The position numbers and the translations under genes are program-made. Positions 1 through 7,732 of a DNA stretch of 64,000 bases are shown here, piece by piece. Source of the stretch: Ruegeria_C sp041537905 (lineage in GTDB: Bacteria; Pseudomonadota; Alphaproteobacteria; Rhodobacterales; Rhodobacteraceae); assembly GCF_041537905.1 (NCBI RefSeq), contig NZ_JBGRUO010000003.1, positions 248,001 through 312,000 of the forward strand, in the 5' to 3' direction. Numbering within the stretch: the stretch's first letter is position 1; each line of letters starts with the position of its first letter. The notes beneath the pieces were generated by a model that saw nothing but the letters and a program-made list of their open reading frames with translations, had not been told where the DNA came from and made no database searches.

Positions 1-1394
1 ATCGCGCCGGGGCGGTAGAAGTCATGGCGCATGTCCTCTTCGCGCGACCATGTGGTCTGCACCGGCACGTTGGGCATCGCCATGGCGATCTGTGTGGCGA
101 TCACCGTGTAGTCGGACTCGCCCTTGCGGCCAAACCCACCGCCCAGGTAGGTGGTGTGCACATTGACCGCCTCAGTGTCGAGATTGGCCACTTCGGCCGC
201 TTTGGACTGGATGATCGTGGGGGCCTGATTGCCTGCCCAGATGTCCAGCGTTGTGCCGGTGAAGAGCGCGGTGGCGTTCATCGGCTCCATCGTGGCATGG
301 GCCAGATAGGGCAGCTTGTATTCTGCCGTGATCTCGGTCGCGCCCTCCGGCATCACGCTGACATCACCATCGTCGCGCATGGCGGAGTTGGCCTTACCGT
401 CGAAACTCGCGGCGATGACGTCGAACAGAGCGTCAGTTTCCGGCGGGTAGGGTGCCTCGCCCCAATCCACCTCGATCGCTTCGACCGCCTGCAGAGCCAG
501 CCAGGTGTTGGAGGCGACAACCGCAACGCCATTGCCCAGATCGACGATCTTTTCGACGCCGGGCATGGATTCGGCGGCGCTGGCGTCGAAACTGTTCATC
601 TTGCCACCGAGTTTCGGGTTTACCCGCACGCTGGCGAATTTGAGACCCTCGGGGCGCACATCGATGGCATATTCGGCGGTGCCGGTCGATTTGCCCACCA
701 TGTCCACACGCGGGTGATGCTTGCCCAGAATGCGCCATTGCGATGGATCGCGCAGTTCAACATGGGGCGGGTCGATCTGACCAGCGGCCACGGCCAATTC
801 AGTATAGGGAATGGTCGTGCCGTCCGGCGCGATCACCGCGCCCTTTTCGGTCTTGAGCAGGCCGCGGTCGACGCCAAGCTGCTCGGCCGCCGCCTGTTTC
901 AGCGTCTCGCGGGCGGTGGCTCCGGCCTCGCGCATGCGCTCGAACCCGTCTTTCATCGAGGTTGATCCACCGGTGACTTGCAGGCTCAGCACCTTGCCCA
1001 GCATACCAAGCGCCTCGGCCAGATTGTGCTGGAAATCCGAGATGTCATAGCCTTTGTTGGGCAGCGCCTCACCCAGCATGGCGCTGTTGTAATAGGCGGC
1101 AGCGGCGGGTCCGTGCAAAACCCGGACATCGTCCAGTTCCACATCCAGTTCTTCGGCGATCAGGGCCGCCCATGTGGTCATCACGCCCTGACCCATCTCG
1201 GCACGGGGCGCAAAGAGCGTGACGCCTTCCTGATCGATCAGGACAAAGGGGTTCAGCGCGGTTTCGCCCTCCTGCGGCTTCAGCGGGTTGGGGGCGGGGC
1301 GGTTGACGTAATAGACGCCAAAGGCCACGCCGCCAACGATGGCTGCTGATCCGATCAGGAAAGTGCGGCGGAGGATTTTTGCAACAGATGCCAT
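1..1394 (-). CDS. Xanthine dehydrogenase-family molybdopterin-binding subunit (IorB-like), 3' part missing
   Basis: Large molybdenum-cofactor subunit of an isoquinoline 1-oxidoreductase/aldehyde oxidase-type hydroxylase. Translating the minus strand from the ATG at 1394 gives an open frame to the window edge, about 464 residues, so the C-terminal part lies outside. The N-terminus MASVAKILRRTFLIGSAAIV is a Tat-like signal or anchor (RRTFLIG followed by a hydrophobic stretch), typical of membrane-attached IorB-like proteins. Family-like segments include PRAEMGQGVMTTWAALIAEE and a glycine-rich YLGGGFGRKGESDY. It starts 3 bases after the iorA-like stop, with the ribosome binding site AAGGAGG inside the end of that gene. 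The two form an operon and presumably one periplasm-facing enzyme feeding electrons to an unidentified acceptor. The substrate cannot be read from the sequence. Confidence 0.85.
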   Translation of the reverse strand, partial: MASVAKILRRTFLIGSAAIVGGVAFGVYYVNRPAPNPLKPQEGETALNPFVLIDQEGVTLFAPRAEMGQGVMTTWAALIAEELDVELDDVRVLHGPAAAAYYNSAMLGEALPNKGYDISDFQHNLAEALGMLGKVLSLQVTGGSTSMKDGFERMREAGATARETLKQAAAEQLGVDRGLLKTEKGAVIAPDGTTIPYTELAVAAGQIDPPHVELRDPSQWRILGKHHPRVDMVGKSTGTAEYAIDVRPEGLKFASVRVNPKLGGKMNSFDASAAESMPGVEKIVDLGNGVAVVASNTWLALQAVEAIEVDWGEAPYPPETDALFDVIAASFDGKANSAMRDDGDVSVMPEGATEITAEYKLPYLAHATMEPMNATALFTGTTLDIWAGNQAPTIIQSKAAEVANLDTEAVNVHTTYLGGGFGRKGESDYTVIATQIAMAMPNVPVQTTWSREEDMRHDFYRPGA

Positions 1395-1397
1395 GAT

Positions 1398-1862
1398 TTA
1401 CGCCTCCTTCAGCTTACCAGCAGCGGTATGAATCGCGGCGCGGATACGGGGATAGGTGCCACAGCGGCAGAGATTGCCCTGCATCGCCTCGTCAATCTCG
1501 GCATCCGAGGGGCTGGGGTTTTCAGCAAGCAGCGCGGCGGCCTGCATGATCTGACCCGACTGGCAATAGCCGCATTGCGCGACCTGATGTTCGACCCAGG
1601 CTTGCTGGATCTTGGCCATCGCCTCGGGCGTGCCGACGCCTTCGATCGTGGTGACATCGCCCCAGACATCCGACAGGGCGACCTGACAGGACCGCACCGC
1701 TTCGCCGTCGATATGCACCGTGCAGGCGCCGCAGGCAGCAACCCCGCAGCCGAATTTGGTGCCGGTCAGACCGACCTCATCGCGCAACGCCCAAAGCAGG
1801 GGCACGTCCTCGGGCAGATCGATTTCATGGGCTGTTCCGTTGATCGTCAGGGATGTTGGCAT
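1398..1862 (-). CDS. (2Fe-2S)-binding subunit of molybdenum hydroxylase (IorA-like)
   Basis: A 154-residue electron-transfer subunit that carries two [2Fe-2S] clusters and partners the molybdopterin subunit encoded immediately downstream. The N-terminal plant-ferredoxin-type site is visible as GCGVAACGACTVHI with a further Cys near residue 59. The C-terminal helical-bundle cluster site is visible as CGYCQSGQ near residue 97 and CRCGTY near residue 132. Length and cysteine layout match IorA/CoxS/XdhC-type small subunits. It is first in the minus-strand operon, and its start faces a TetR regulator across about 98 bases that hold inverted repeats. Control by that regulator is therefore inferred from position only. 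Confidence 0.92.
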   Translation of the reverse strand: MPTSLTINGTAHEIDLPEDVPLLWALRDEVGLTGTKFGCGVAACGACTVHIDGEAVRSCQVALSDVWGDVTTIEGVGTPEAMAKIQQAWVEHQVAQCGYCQSGQIMQAAALLAENPSPSDAEIDEAMQGNLCRCGTYPRIRAAIHTAAGKLKEA

Positions 1863-1890
1863 GGCGCGTTTCTCCGCATCAGCTGATTTC

Positions 1891-1914
1891 TGACATAAAT
1901 AGCTTATTTTGTCA
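1891..1914. promoter_or_regulatory. Imperfect inverted repeat, candidate operator
   Basis: The 24-base stretch begins TGACA and ends TGTCA, and 9 of its 12 position pairs are complementary. It lies in the divergent spacer between the IorA-like gene and the tetR-family gene, where a local autoregulating TetR repressor would be expected to bind. Function is inferred. Confidence 0.4.
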
Positions 1915-1917
1915 GAG

Positions 1918-1929
1918 TGTCAATTGACA
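1918..1929. promoter_or_regulatory. Perfect palindrome TGTCAATTGACA, candidate TetR operator
   Basis: A perfect 12-base palindrome near the middle of the divergent spacer, sharing the TGTCA/TGACA half-site with the larger imperfect repeat at 1891-1914. A further TGTCA occurs at 1944-1948. Repetition of one half-site in a short divergent spacer suggests cooperative repressor binding. Which promoters it covers is not known. Confidence 0.45.
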
Positions 1930-1960
1930 ATATCGACACAAACTGTCAAATGCTGAAGAT

Positions 1961-2539
1961 ATGAAAGACCTCGATATCGATCCCAAGCAGAAAGCCATCC
2001 TCGAAGCGGCGTGGAGTGCCTTTGCGAGCTATGGCTATCGCAAGACCTCGATGGATGACATCGCGCGTGGGGCGAACATGTCGCGGGCGGCAGTCTATCT
2101 GCATTACCGAAACAAGGATCATATCTTTCAGACACTTGTGCGGTTTTGCTATGACATGTGCACCGCCGCTCTTAGCGAAGCGCTGTCGCGCGATGGTGCG
2201 GTTTCAGACGTGCTGGAGGCGGCCTTTCTTGCGCAGGGTGAGATTATCGTGAAGCCGATGCTCAGCTCAGCCCATGGGATGGAATTGCTTGAGGCGGGGA
2301 ACACAACCTCGTCGGAGATGGTGCATGACGGCGAGGCAAGGCTGCGCGAGATCTATGCAAGTTGGCTAACCCAGCGCGTAGATGCCGGAGGCGCAACATT
2401 GCCGGGCAGTGCCGAAGACACCGCCGCCCTGATCACATCATCCCTGAAGGGCGCCAAGGTGACGGCCGGGTCTTACGAGGACTATTGCAGATCGGCGAAG
2501 CTCCTTGCGTCCGTGCTGGGCGCAGGGATCGCCAGGTAG
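1961..2539 (+). CDS. TetR/AcrR-family transcriptional regulator
   Basis: A 192-residue one-component regulator. The N-terminal helix-turn-helix is clear: KQKAILEAAWSAFASYGYRK, then TSMDDIARGANMSRAAVYLH and YRNKDHIF, the usual TetR_N pattern over residues 9-60. The remaining roughly 130 residues form a helical ligand/dimer domain with no recognisable ligand signature. It is transcribed divergently from the iorAB-like pair, and candidate operators lie between them, so the simplest role is repression of the hydroxylase genes and itself. Its stop codon is separated from the stop of the convergent kynU by a single base. Confidence 0.9.
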   Translation: MKDLDIDPKQKAILEAAWSAFASYGYRKTSMDDIARGANMSRAAVYLHYRNKDHIFQTLVRFCYDMCTAALSEALSRDGAVSDVLEAAFLAQGEIIVKPMLSSAHGMELLEAGNTTSSEMVHDGEARLREIYASWLTQRVDAGGATLPGSAEDTAALITSSLKGAKVTAGSYEDYCRSAKLLASVLGAGIAR

Positions 2540-2540
2540 A

Positions 2541-3734
2541 TCAAGTCACCCGTTTTCGGACCTTGTAGTCGTCGCGATCCCACAGGGCTTCGCGCATGAT
2601 CTCGGACAGGATCGCAACTGCCCCGTCGATGTCATTTTCATCCAGAAACAGGGGCGCAATGCCAAAGCGCATGATGTCAGGCTCGCGGAAATCGCCGATA
2701 ACGCCGCGTGCGATCAACGCCTGAACGACCGCATACCCTTCGGCAAACCGGAACGAGACCTGACTGCCGCGCAGATCGGGATCGCGCGGGCTGGCAAGCT
2801 GCAGGTCAGGGCAATGCGCTTCGACCTTGGCGATGAACCTTTCGCTCAACTCAACCGATCTGGCCCGGACATCCGCCAGATCAACACGATCCCAGATGTC
2901 CAGCGCCGCATCAAGCGCGGCCATCTGCAGAACCGGTGGGGTGCCGACCCGCATCCGTTCAATGCCCGGCCCGGCGCGATAGTCCAGATCAAAGGCAAAG
3001 GGCGCTTCATGGCCCAGCCAGCCAGACAGGGCAGGCAGCGCGTTATGCGCATGACGTGGTGCGACATAGATGAAGGCAGGCGCGCCGGGGCCTGCATTGA
3101 GATATTTATAGGTGCAACCAACCGCAAAATCCGCCCCGACACGCGTGACATCAACTGCGTCGGCTCCGGCTGTATGCGCCAGATCCCAGATGGTTACGAT
3201 GCCAAGCTCATGTGCTTTTGCGGTCAGGGCCTGCATGTCATGACGACGACCGGTGCAGAAATCAACCTCGGTCAGCATCAGCACTGCAACCTCCTCGCTG
3301 AGCGCGGAGTCGATCTGTTCTGGGGCCACCAATCTCAGTTCGTGCCCCTTGTCCAGCGTATCCAACAACCCTTTCGCCATATAGAGATCGGTCGGAAAGT
3401 TGCCGGTATCCGACAGAACCACACGCCGGTCTGGGGTTAGCTCCAGCGCGGCGGCGAGTGCCTGGTAGACCTTGATCGACAGTGTGTCACCCACCACCAC
3501 ATGGCCGGGTTCGGCCCCGATCAAGCGACCGATCCGATCGCCCAGATGCGTGGGTTGCGCCATCCAGCCTGCCTTGTTCCAGCCGGTGATCAGCATCTCG
3601 CCCCATTGCCCGCGCATGACCTCATTCATGCGGTCCGTGGCGGCAATCGGCAGCGGACCCAGTGAGTTGCCATCCAGATAGATCATGCCCTCTGGCAGAT
3701 GGAACAGGGCTTTGGTGGCGGCGAAATCGGTCAT
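2541..3734 (-). CDS. kynU: Kynureninase
   Basis: PLP enzyme cleaving kynurenine or 3-hydroxykynurenine to anthranilate or 3-hydroxyanthranilate plus alanine in tryptophan catabolism. The 397 residues from the ATG at 3734 (MTDFAATKALFHLPEG) match the family size; an upstream in-frame start would add 39 residues of unlikely proline-rich sequence and is rejected. Family landmarks are YLDGNSLGPLP near the N-terminus, DLAHTAGADAVDV with the PLP aspartate, and VGCTYKYLNAGPGAPAF with the Schiff-base lysine. No kynA or kynB homologue is adjacent, so the rest of the pathway must lie elsewhere. It ends one base from the stop of the convergent tetR-family gene. Confidence 0.93.
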   Translation of the reverse strand: MTDFAATKALFHLPEGMIYLDGNSLGPLPIAATDRMNEVMRGQWGEMLITGWNKAGWMAQPTHLGDRIGRLIGAEPGHVVVGDTLSIKVYQALAAALELTPDRRVVLSDTGNFPTDLYMAKGLLDTLDKGHELRLVAPEQIDSALSEEVAVLMLTEVDFCTGRRHDMQALTAKAHELGIVTIWDLAHTAGADAVDVTRVGADFAVGCTYKYLNAGPGAPAFIYVAPRHAHNALPALSGWLGHEAPFAFDLDYRAGPGIERMRVGTPPVLQMAALDAALDIWDRVDLADVRARSVELSERFIAKVEAHCPDLQLASPRDPDLRGSQVSFRFAEGYAVVQALIARGVIGDFREPDIMRFGIAPLFLDENDIDGAVAILSEIMREALWDRDDYKVRKRVT

Positions 3735-3873
3735 ATGTGATCCTGTCGGCAGTGATTGCCAGGACGATGGCCTGCCCGGCGCCGGTGGGCAAGGGGTGCT
3801 GCGGCGTTGCGTCTTGGCGAAGCCGGGCAACAGATGTGGCAGGTTGCGCACAAATCACCCCGGAGGCCGAAAG

Positions 3874-4323
3874 ATGAAATGGCTCGATATCCCACCGATC
3901 TGGCTGGTCGGCTTCATCCTGATCGCCTGGGCGCAGGCGCGCTGGGCTGCGTTCGGGTTCAGCCTTGGCGGGGCCTGGTCCGATCTGCTGGGCGGGCTTT
4001 GTGTGGGGGCGGGGATTTTGCTGATGGTGCTGGCGCTGATGGAGTTGCGACGCTATCGCACCACGCCGATCCCGCACCAAACGGCTTCGGCTCTGGTCAC
4101 CAGCGGAATATTCTCGCGTACCCGCAACCCGATCTACCTCGGCGATGCGCTGATCCTGCTGGGGCTGATCCTGCGTTTTGACGCGGTCCTGTCGCTGCCA
4201 CTGCTCCCGATTTTCGTCTGGGTGCTGGAGCGCCGTTTCATCCTTCCCGAGGAAAAAGCGCTGCGCCGTGCGTTCCGTGCAGGCTTTGCGCGATACGAGC
4301 AAAAAACCCGGCGCTGGGTCTGA
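3874..4323 (+). CDS. Isoprenylcysteine carboxyl methyltransferase (ICMT/PEMT-like) family membrane protein
   Basis: A 149-residue integral membrane protein. The start MKWLDIPPIWLVGFILIAWA at 3874 follows a GGAGG ribosome binding site; upstream in-frame starts lack one. Three or four hydrophobic helices are visible, followed by the family signature RTRNPIYLGDALILLGL and a C-terminal RAFRAGFARYEQKTRRWV, as in bacterial ICMT/phospholipid methyltransferase-like proteins. These usually use S-adenosylmethionine, but the bacterial substrate is generally unknown. It is divergent from kynU (139-base spacer) and about 127 bases upstream of pntA on the same strand. No functional link is evident. Confidence 0.8.
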   Translation: MKWLDIPPIWLVGFILIAWAQARWAAFGFSLGGAWSDLLGGLCVGAGILLMVLALMELRRYRTTPIPHQTASALVTSGIFSRTRNPIYLGDALILLGLILRFDAVLSLPLLPIFVWVLERRFILPEEKALRRAFRAGFARYEQKTRRWV

Positions 4324-4359
4324 GAGAAATGTGACCCAGCGGCCAATACCAATGCTGCG

Positions 4360-4387
4360 CTTGCGAAATTTTGTTGCGCAATATAGG
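4360..4387 (+). promoter_or_regulatory. Possible sigma70-like promoter of pntAB
   Basis: CTTGCG at 4360-4365 and TATAGG at 4382-4387 are separated by 16 bases, about 60 bases before the pntA start. TTGCG and CGCAA also form a spaced inverted repeat across the same stretch. Weak match, inferred from position. Confidence 0.3.
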
Positions 4388-4450
4388 TCATGGCACCGCA
4401 AACCGTTTCAATCTGCGTCCGGATGCAGACAGCCAAAGGGGGCCTGACAG

Positions 4451-6022
4451 GTGAAGATAGGCACACCAAAAGAGAAGTTTGACGGCGAGGCGCGCGTTGC
4501 GATGACGCCCGACTCGGCACGTCAGTTGCAAAAGCTGGGCTTTGACTGCGCCATCGAAAGCGGCGCAGGTGCTGCTGCCGGTTTTTCGGATGCAAGCTAC
4601 GAAGAGGCCGGGGTCGAGGTCATCAAGACCGCCGCCGCGCTTTGGAAGGCCGCTGACATTGTTGCCAAGGTGCGCCAGCCCGATGCGACCGAGCTCAAGC
4701 GCCTGACCAAGGACAAGACGCTGATTTCCTTCTTCAATCCTGCCGGAAACGAAGAAGGGATGGAGGCTGCTAAATCCAAGGGTGCGACTGTGATCGCCAT
4801 GGAAATGGTGCCGCGCATCAGCCGGGCGCAGAAGATGGACGCGCTGTCCTCGATGGCCAATATCGCCGGATATCGCGCGGTGATCGAGGCGGGCAACAAC
4901 TTTGGCCGCTTCTTCACCGGTCAGGTGACGGCAGCCGGTAAAGTGCCGCCTGCCAAGGTTCTGGTCGTGGGGGCGGGCGTTGCCGGTCTGGCCGCCATCG
5001 GCACCTCGACCTCGCTGGGGGCGATCACGCTGGCCTTTGACGTGCGCCCCGAAGTGGCCGAACAGGTCGAATCGATGGGCGCGGAGTTCGTCTATCTCGA
5101 TTTCGAGGATGAGCAGCAGGACGGCGCGGCGACCGGCGGCTATGCCTCGGTCCAGTCCGATGAGTTCCGCGAAGCGCAGCTTGCCAAGTTCCGCGAGCTT
5201 GCTCCGGAAGTCGATATCGTCATCACCACCGCCCTGATCCCCAACCGCGAGGCGCCCGAGCTTTGGACCAAGGACATGGTCGAAGCGATGAAGCCGGGCT
5301 CGGTGATTGTCGATCTGGCGGCGGAAAAGGGCGGCAACTGCAAGCTGACCGTGGCGGACGAGAAGATCGTGACCGACAATGGCGTGACCATCATCGGCTA
5401 TACCGACTTCCCCAGCCGGATGGCGGCGCAGGCCTCGACGCTTTATGCCACCAATATCCGCCACATGATGACCGATCTGACCCCCGAGAAGGACGGTCAG
5501 GTCAATCATGACATGGAAGATGACGTGATCCGCGGCGCGACCGTGACCCATCAGGGCGAGATCACCTTCCCGCCGCCGCCGCCCAAGGTGCAGGCGATCG
5601 CCGCGCAGAAGAAACCGGAAGTCAAGGAACTGACCCCGGAAGAGAAGCGCGCCAAGGAAGTGGCCGAGTTCAAGGCGCAGACCAAGCAGCAGGTGACCCT
5701 GCTGGCGGTTGGTGGCCTTCTGACGCTGTTGGTAGGTCTGATTGCGCCTGCAAGCTTCATGCAGCATTTCATCGTCTTCGTGTTGGCGGTCTTCGTGGGC
5801 TTCCAGGTGATCTGGGGCGTGGCGCACAGCCTGCACACGCCGCTGATGGCGATCACCAACGCGATCTCGTCGATCATCATCCTCGGCGCCTTGATGCAGA
5901 TCGGATCAGGCAGCTTCCTGGTGATCCTGCTGGCGGGGCTATCGGTGTTCATGGCCGGGATCAACATCTTCGGCGGTTTCCTCGTCACACGGCGCATGCT
6001 CGCCATGTTCCAGAAATCCTAA
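4451..6022 (+). CDS. pntA: Proton-translocating NAD(P) transhydrogenase subunit alpha
   Basis: Membrane enzyme that uses the proton gradient to transfer hydride from NADH to NADP+, supplying NADPH. The 523 residues start at GTG 4451 after an AAGGGGG stretch. Residues 1 to about 380 form the cytoplasmic NAD(H) domain, beginning MKIGTPKEKFDGEARVAMTP and containing the Rossmann segment KVLVVGAGVAGLAAIGTS and SRAQKMDALSSMANIAGYRA. A proline-rich linker with PPPPP near residue 377 and a charged stretch lead to about four transmembrane helices (residues 415-520). This is the undivided alpha form, like that of E. coli, not the split PntAA/PntAB form of some alphaproteobacteria. pntB starts 13 bases downstream with AGGGGGG before its ATG. 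Confidence 0.96.
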   Translation: MKIGTPKEKFDGEARVAMTPDSARQLQKLGFDCAIESGAGAAAGFSDASYEEAGVEVIKTAAALWKAADIVAKVRQPDATELKRLTKDKTLISFFNPAGNEEGMEAAKSKGATVIAMEMVPRISRAQKMDALSSMANIAGYRAVIEAGNNFGRFFTGQVTAAGKVPPAKVLVVGAGVAGLAAIGTSTSLGAITLAFDVRPEVAEQVESMGAEFVYLDFEDEQQDGAATGGYASVQSDEFREAQLAKFRELAPEVDIVITTALIPNREAPELWTKDMVEAMKPGSVIVDLAAEKGGNCKLTVADEKIVTDNGVTIIGYTDFPSRMAAQASTLYATNIRHMMTDLTPEKDGQVNHDMEDDVIRGATVTHQGEITFPPPPPKVQAIAAQKKPEVKELTPEEKRAKEVAEFKAQTKQQVTLLAVGGLLTLLVGLIAPASFMQHFIVFVLAVFVGFQVIWGVAHSLHTPLMAITNAISSIIILGALMQIGSGSFLVILLAGLSVFMAGINIFGGFLVTRRMLAMFQKS

Positions 6023-6035
6023 GGGGGGCCGAGAG

Positions 6036-7490
6036 ATGGAATTTGGCTTTACCACTGCCGCTTATGTCGTTGCGGCTGTTCTCTTCATCCTGTCCCTTGG
6101 CGGTCTGTCGAACCAGGAAAGCGCCAAGCGCGCGGTCTGGTACGGGATCGTTGGCATGGCGCTGGCGGTCTTTGCCACCCTTATCGGACCCGGTTCGGGC
6201 CTGTGGCTGCTGTCGCTTCTGTTGATTGCAGGTGGCGGCACCATCGGTGTTTATGTGGCGCAGCGCGTCCAGATGACCGAGATGCCGCAGCTTGTGGCGG
6301 CGATGCACTCGCTGGTTGGTCTGGCAGCGGTCTTTGTGGGCTTCAACGCGCATTTCGAGATCAAGAACGTGGCCGAAGTGATGGCCATTGTGGATTCCGC
6401 GAGAGAGGCCGACCTCAGCGATCTGGGCGCGTTCGCCAAGCTGATCGCCAAGAAGACCTCGGCAGAGCTTGCGATCCTGCATGTGGAACTGTTCCTCGGC
6501 ATCTTCATCGGTGCGATCACCTTCACCGGGTCTGTCATTGCCTATGGCAAGCTGGCGGGCAAGGTGACCTCGGCGGCGACCAAGCTGCCGGGCGGGCATA
6601 TGCTGAACGCGGGTGCTGCGGCGCTCTCACTGATCTGCCTGATCTGGTACACCAGCTCTGGTAGCTTCTTCCCGCTGTTCCTGATGACGCTGGCCGCGCT
6701 TTTTATCGGCTATCACCTGATCATGGGCATCGGCGGTGCTGACATGCCAGTGGTTGTGTCGATGCTGAACAGCTACTCGGGCTGGGCCGCGGCGGCGATT
6801 GGTTTCTCGCTGGGCAATGACCTGCTGATCGTTGTGGGTGCGCTGGTTGGCTCGTCTGGTGCGATCCTGTCCTACATCATGTGCAAGGCGATGAACCGTC
6901 ACTTTGTCAGCGTGATCCTTGGCGGCTTTGGTGGTCCGCAGGGTGAGCAGATGGCTGTCGAGGGCGAGCAGATCGCCATCGAGGCCGATGGTGTGGCAGC
7001 GGCGCTGAACGATGCCGACAGTGTCATTATCATCCCCGGCTACGGGATGGCGGTGGCGCAGGCGCAGCAGGCTGTGTCCGAACTGGTGCGCAAGCTGCGC
7101 GCGGCGGGCAAGAATGTGCGTTTCGCCATCCACCCGGTTGCGGGCCGTCTGCCCGGCCACATGAACGTGCTGCTGGCCGAGGCGAAGGTGCCTTATGATA
7201 TCGTGATGGAGATGGACGAGATCAATGATGACTTCCCCGACACGGATGTTGCCATCGTTATCGGCTCCAACGACATCGTGAACCCGGCTGCACAGGACGA
7301 CCCCAACAGCCCCATCGCCGGGATGCCGGTTCTGGAATGCTGGAAGGCCAAGCAGGTCTTTGTGTCCAAGCGCGGTCAGGGTACCGGTTATTCCGGCATC
7401 GAGAACCCGCTGTTCTTCAAGGAAAACACCCGCATGTTCTACGGCGATGCCAAAGCCTCGCTCGACAAGCTGCTGCCGATGATCGAGTGA
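6036..7490 (+). CDS. pntB: Proton-translocating NAD(P) transhydrogenase subunit beta
   Basis: Partner of PntA. The 484 residues hold a membrane domain of about nine helices (residues 1-270) followed by the NADP(H)-binding domain. Visible landmarks are the NADP domain entry DSVIIIPGYGMAVAQAQQAV, the FAIHPVAGRLPGHMNVLLAE segment, DEINDDFPDTDVAIVIGSND, and the late VFVSKRGQGTGYSGIENPLF. Length and order agree with the family. It is cotranscribed with pntA (13-base gap) and followed by a perfect hairpin with a T-run, so pntAB is a closed two-gene unit. Confidence 0.96.
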   Translation: MEFGFTTAAYVVAAVLFILSLGGLSNQESAKRAVWYGIVGMALAVFATLIGPGSGLWLLSLLLIAGGGTIGVYVAQRVQMTEMPQLVAAMHSLVGLAAVFVGFNAHFEIKNVAEVMAIVDSAREADLSDLGAFAKLIAKKTSAELAILHVELFLGIFIGAITFTGSVIAYGKLAGKVTSAATKLPGGHMLNAGAAALSLICLIWYTSSGSFFPLFLMTLAALFIGYHLIMGIGGADMPVVVSMLNSYSGWAAAAIGFSLGNDLLIVVGALVGSSGAILSYIMCKAMNRHFVSVILGGFGGPQGEQMAVEGEQIAIEADGVAAALNDADSVIIIPGYGMAVAQAQQAVSELVRKLRAAGKNVRFAIHPVAGRLPGHMNVLLAEAKVPYDIVMEMDEINDDFPDTDVAIVIGSNDIVNPAAQDDPNSPIAGMPVLECWKAKQVFVSKRGQGTGYSGIENPLFFKENTRMFYGDAKASLDKLLPMIE

Positions 7491-7511
7491 GCACGGGTTT
7501 GATCCAATTGC

Positions 7512-7550
7512 AAAGGGCGCCTGCGGGCGCCCTTTTCTTTTTTGTTTTTG
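7512..7550 (+). terminator. Rho-independent terminator of pntAB
   Basis: A perfect 10-base stem, AAAGGGCGCC at 7512-7521 and GGCGCCCTTT at 7526-7535, with a TGCG loop, followed by a T-rich run to about 7549. It sits 22 bases after the pntB stop. Confidence 0.93.
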
Positions 7551-7553
7551 GTT

Positions 7554-7613
7554 AGGGGGCTTTGCCCCCTCGGCCTTCGGCCTCACCCCCAAGATATTTT
7601 TTACCAGATGAAG
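7554..7613. repeat. Roseobacter-type intergenic repeat (double hairpin plus conserved tail)
   Basis: Immediately after the pntB terminator comes a GGGGGC-TTT-GCCCCC hairpin (7555-7569), a GGCC-TTC-GGCC hairpin (7572-7582) and a CCCCCAAGATATTTTTT-type tail leading to ACCAGATGAAG. I recognise this architecture from gene ends in many Roseobacter-group genomes. It is probably a dispersed non-coding element whose role is unclear; only one copy of this type is seen here. Confidence 0.65.
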
Positions 7614-7680
7614 CGCGGATCAGAGGTGGTTCTGGATGTATACGGCGGTATTCCGATAACATATTGAAATAAAAAGATAT

Positions 7681-7708
7681 TTGATGTCTTTGGTAGGGTG
7701 GCTATAGT
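7681..7708 (+). promoter_or_regulatory. Sigma70-like promoter of the DUF3422 gene
   Basis: TTGATG at 7681-7686 and TATAGT at 7703-7708 are separated by 16 bases, in an AT-rich stretch 25 bases before the ATG at 7733. Good -35 and -10 matches; predicted only. Confidence 0.5.
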
Positions 7709-7732
7709 AGAGCGGATCAATCGGAGCCCGAC

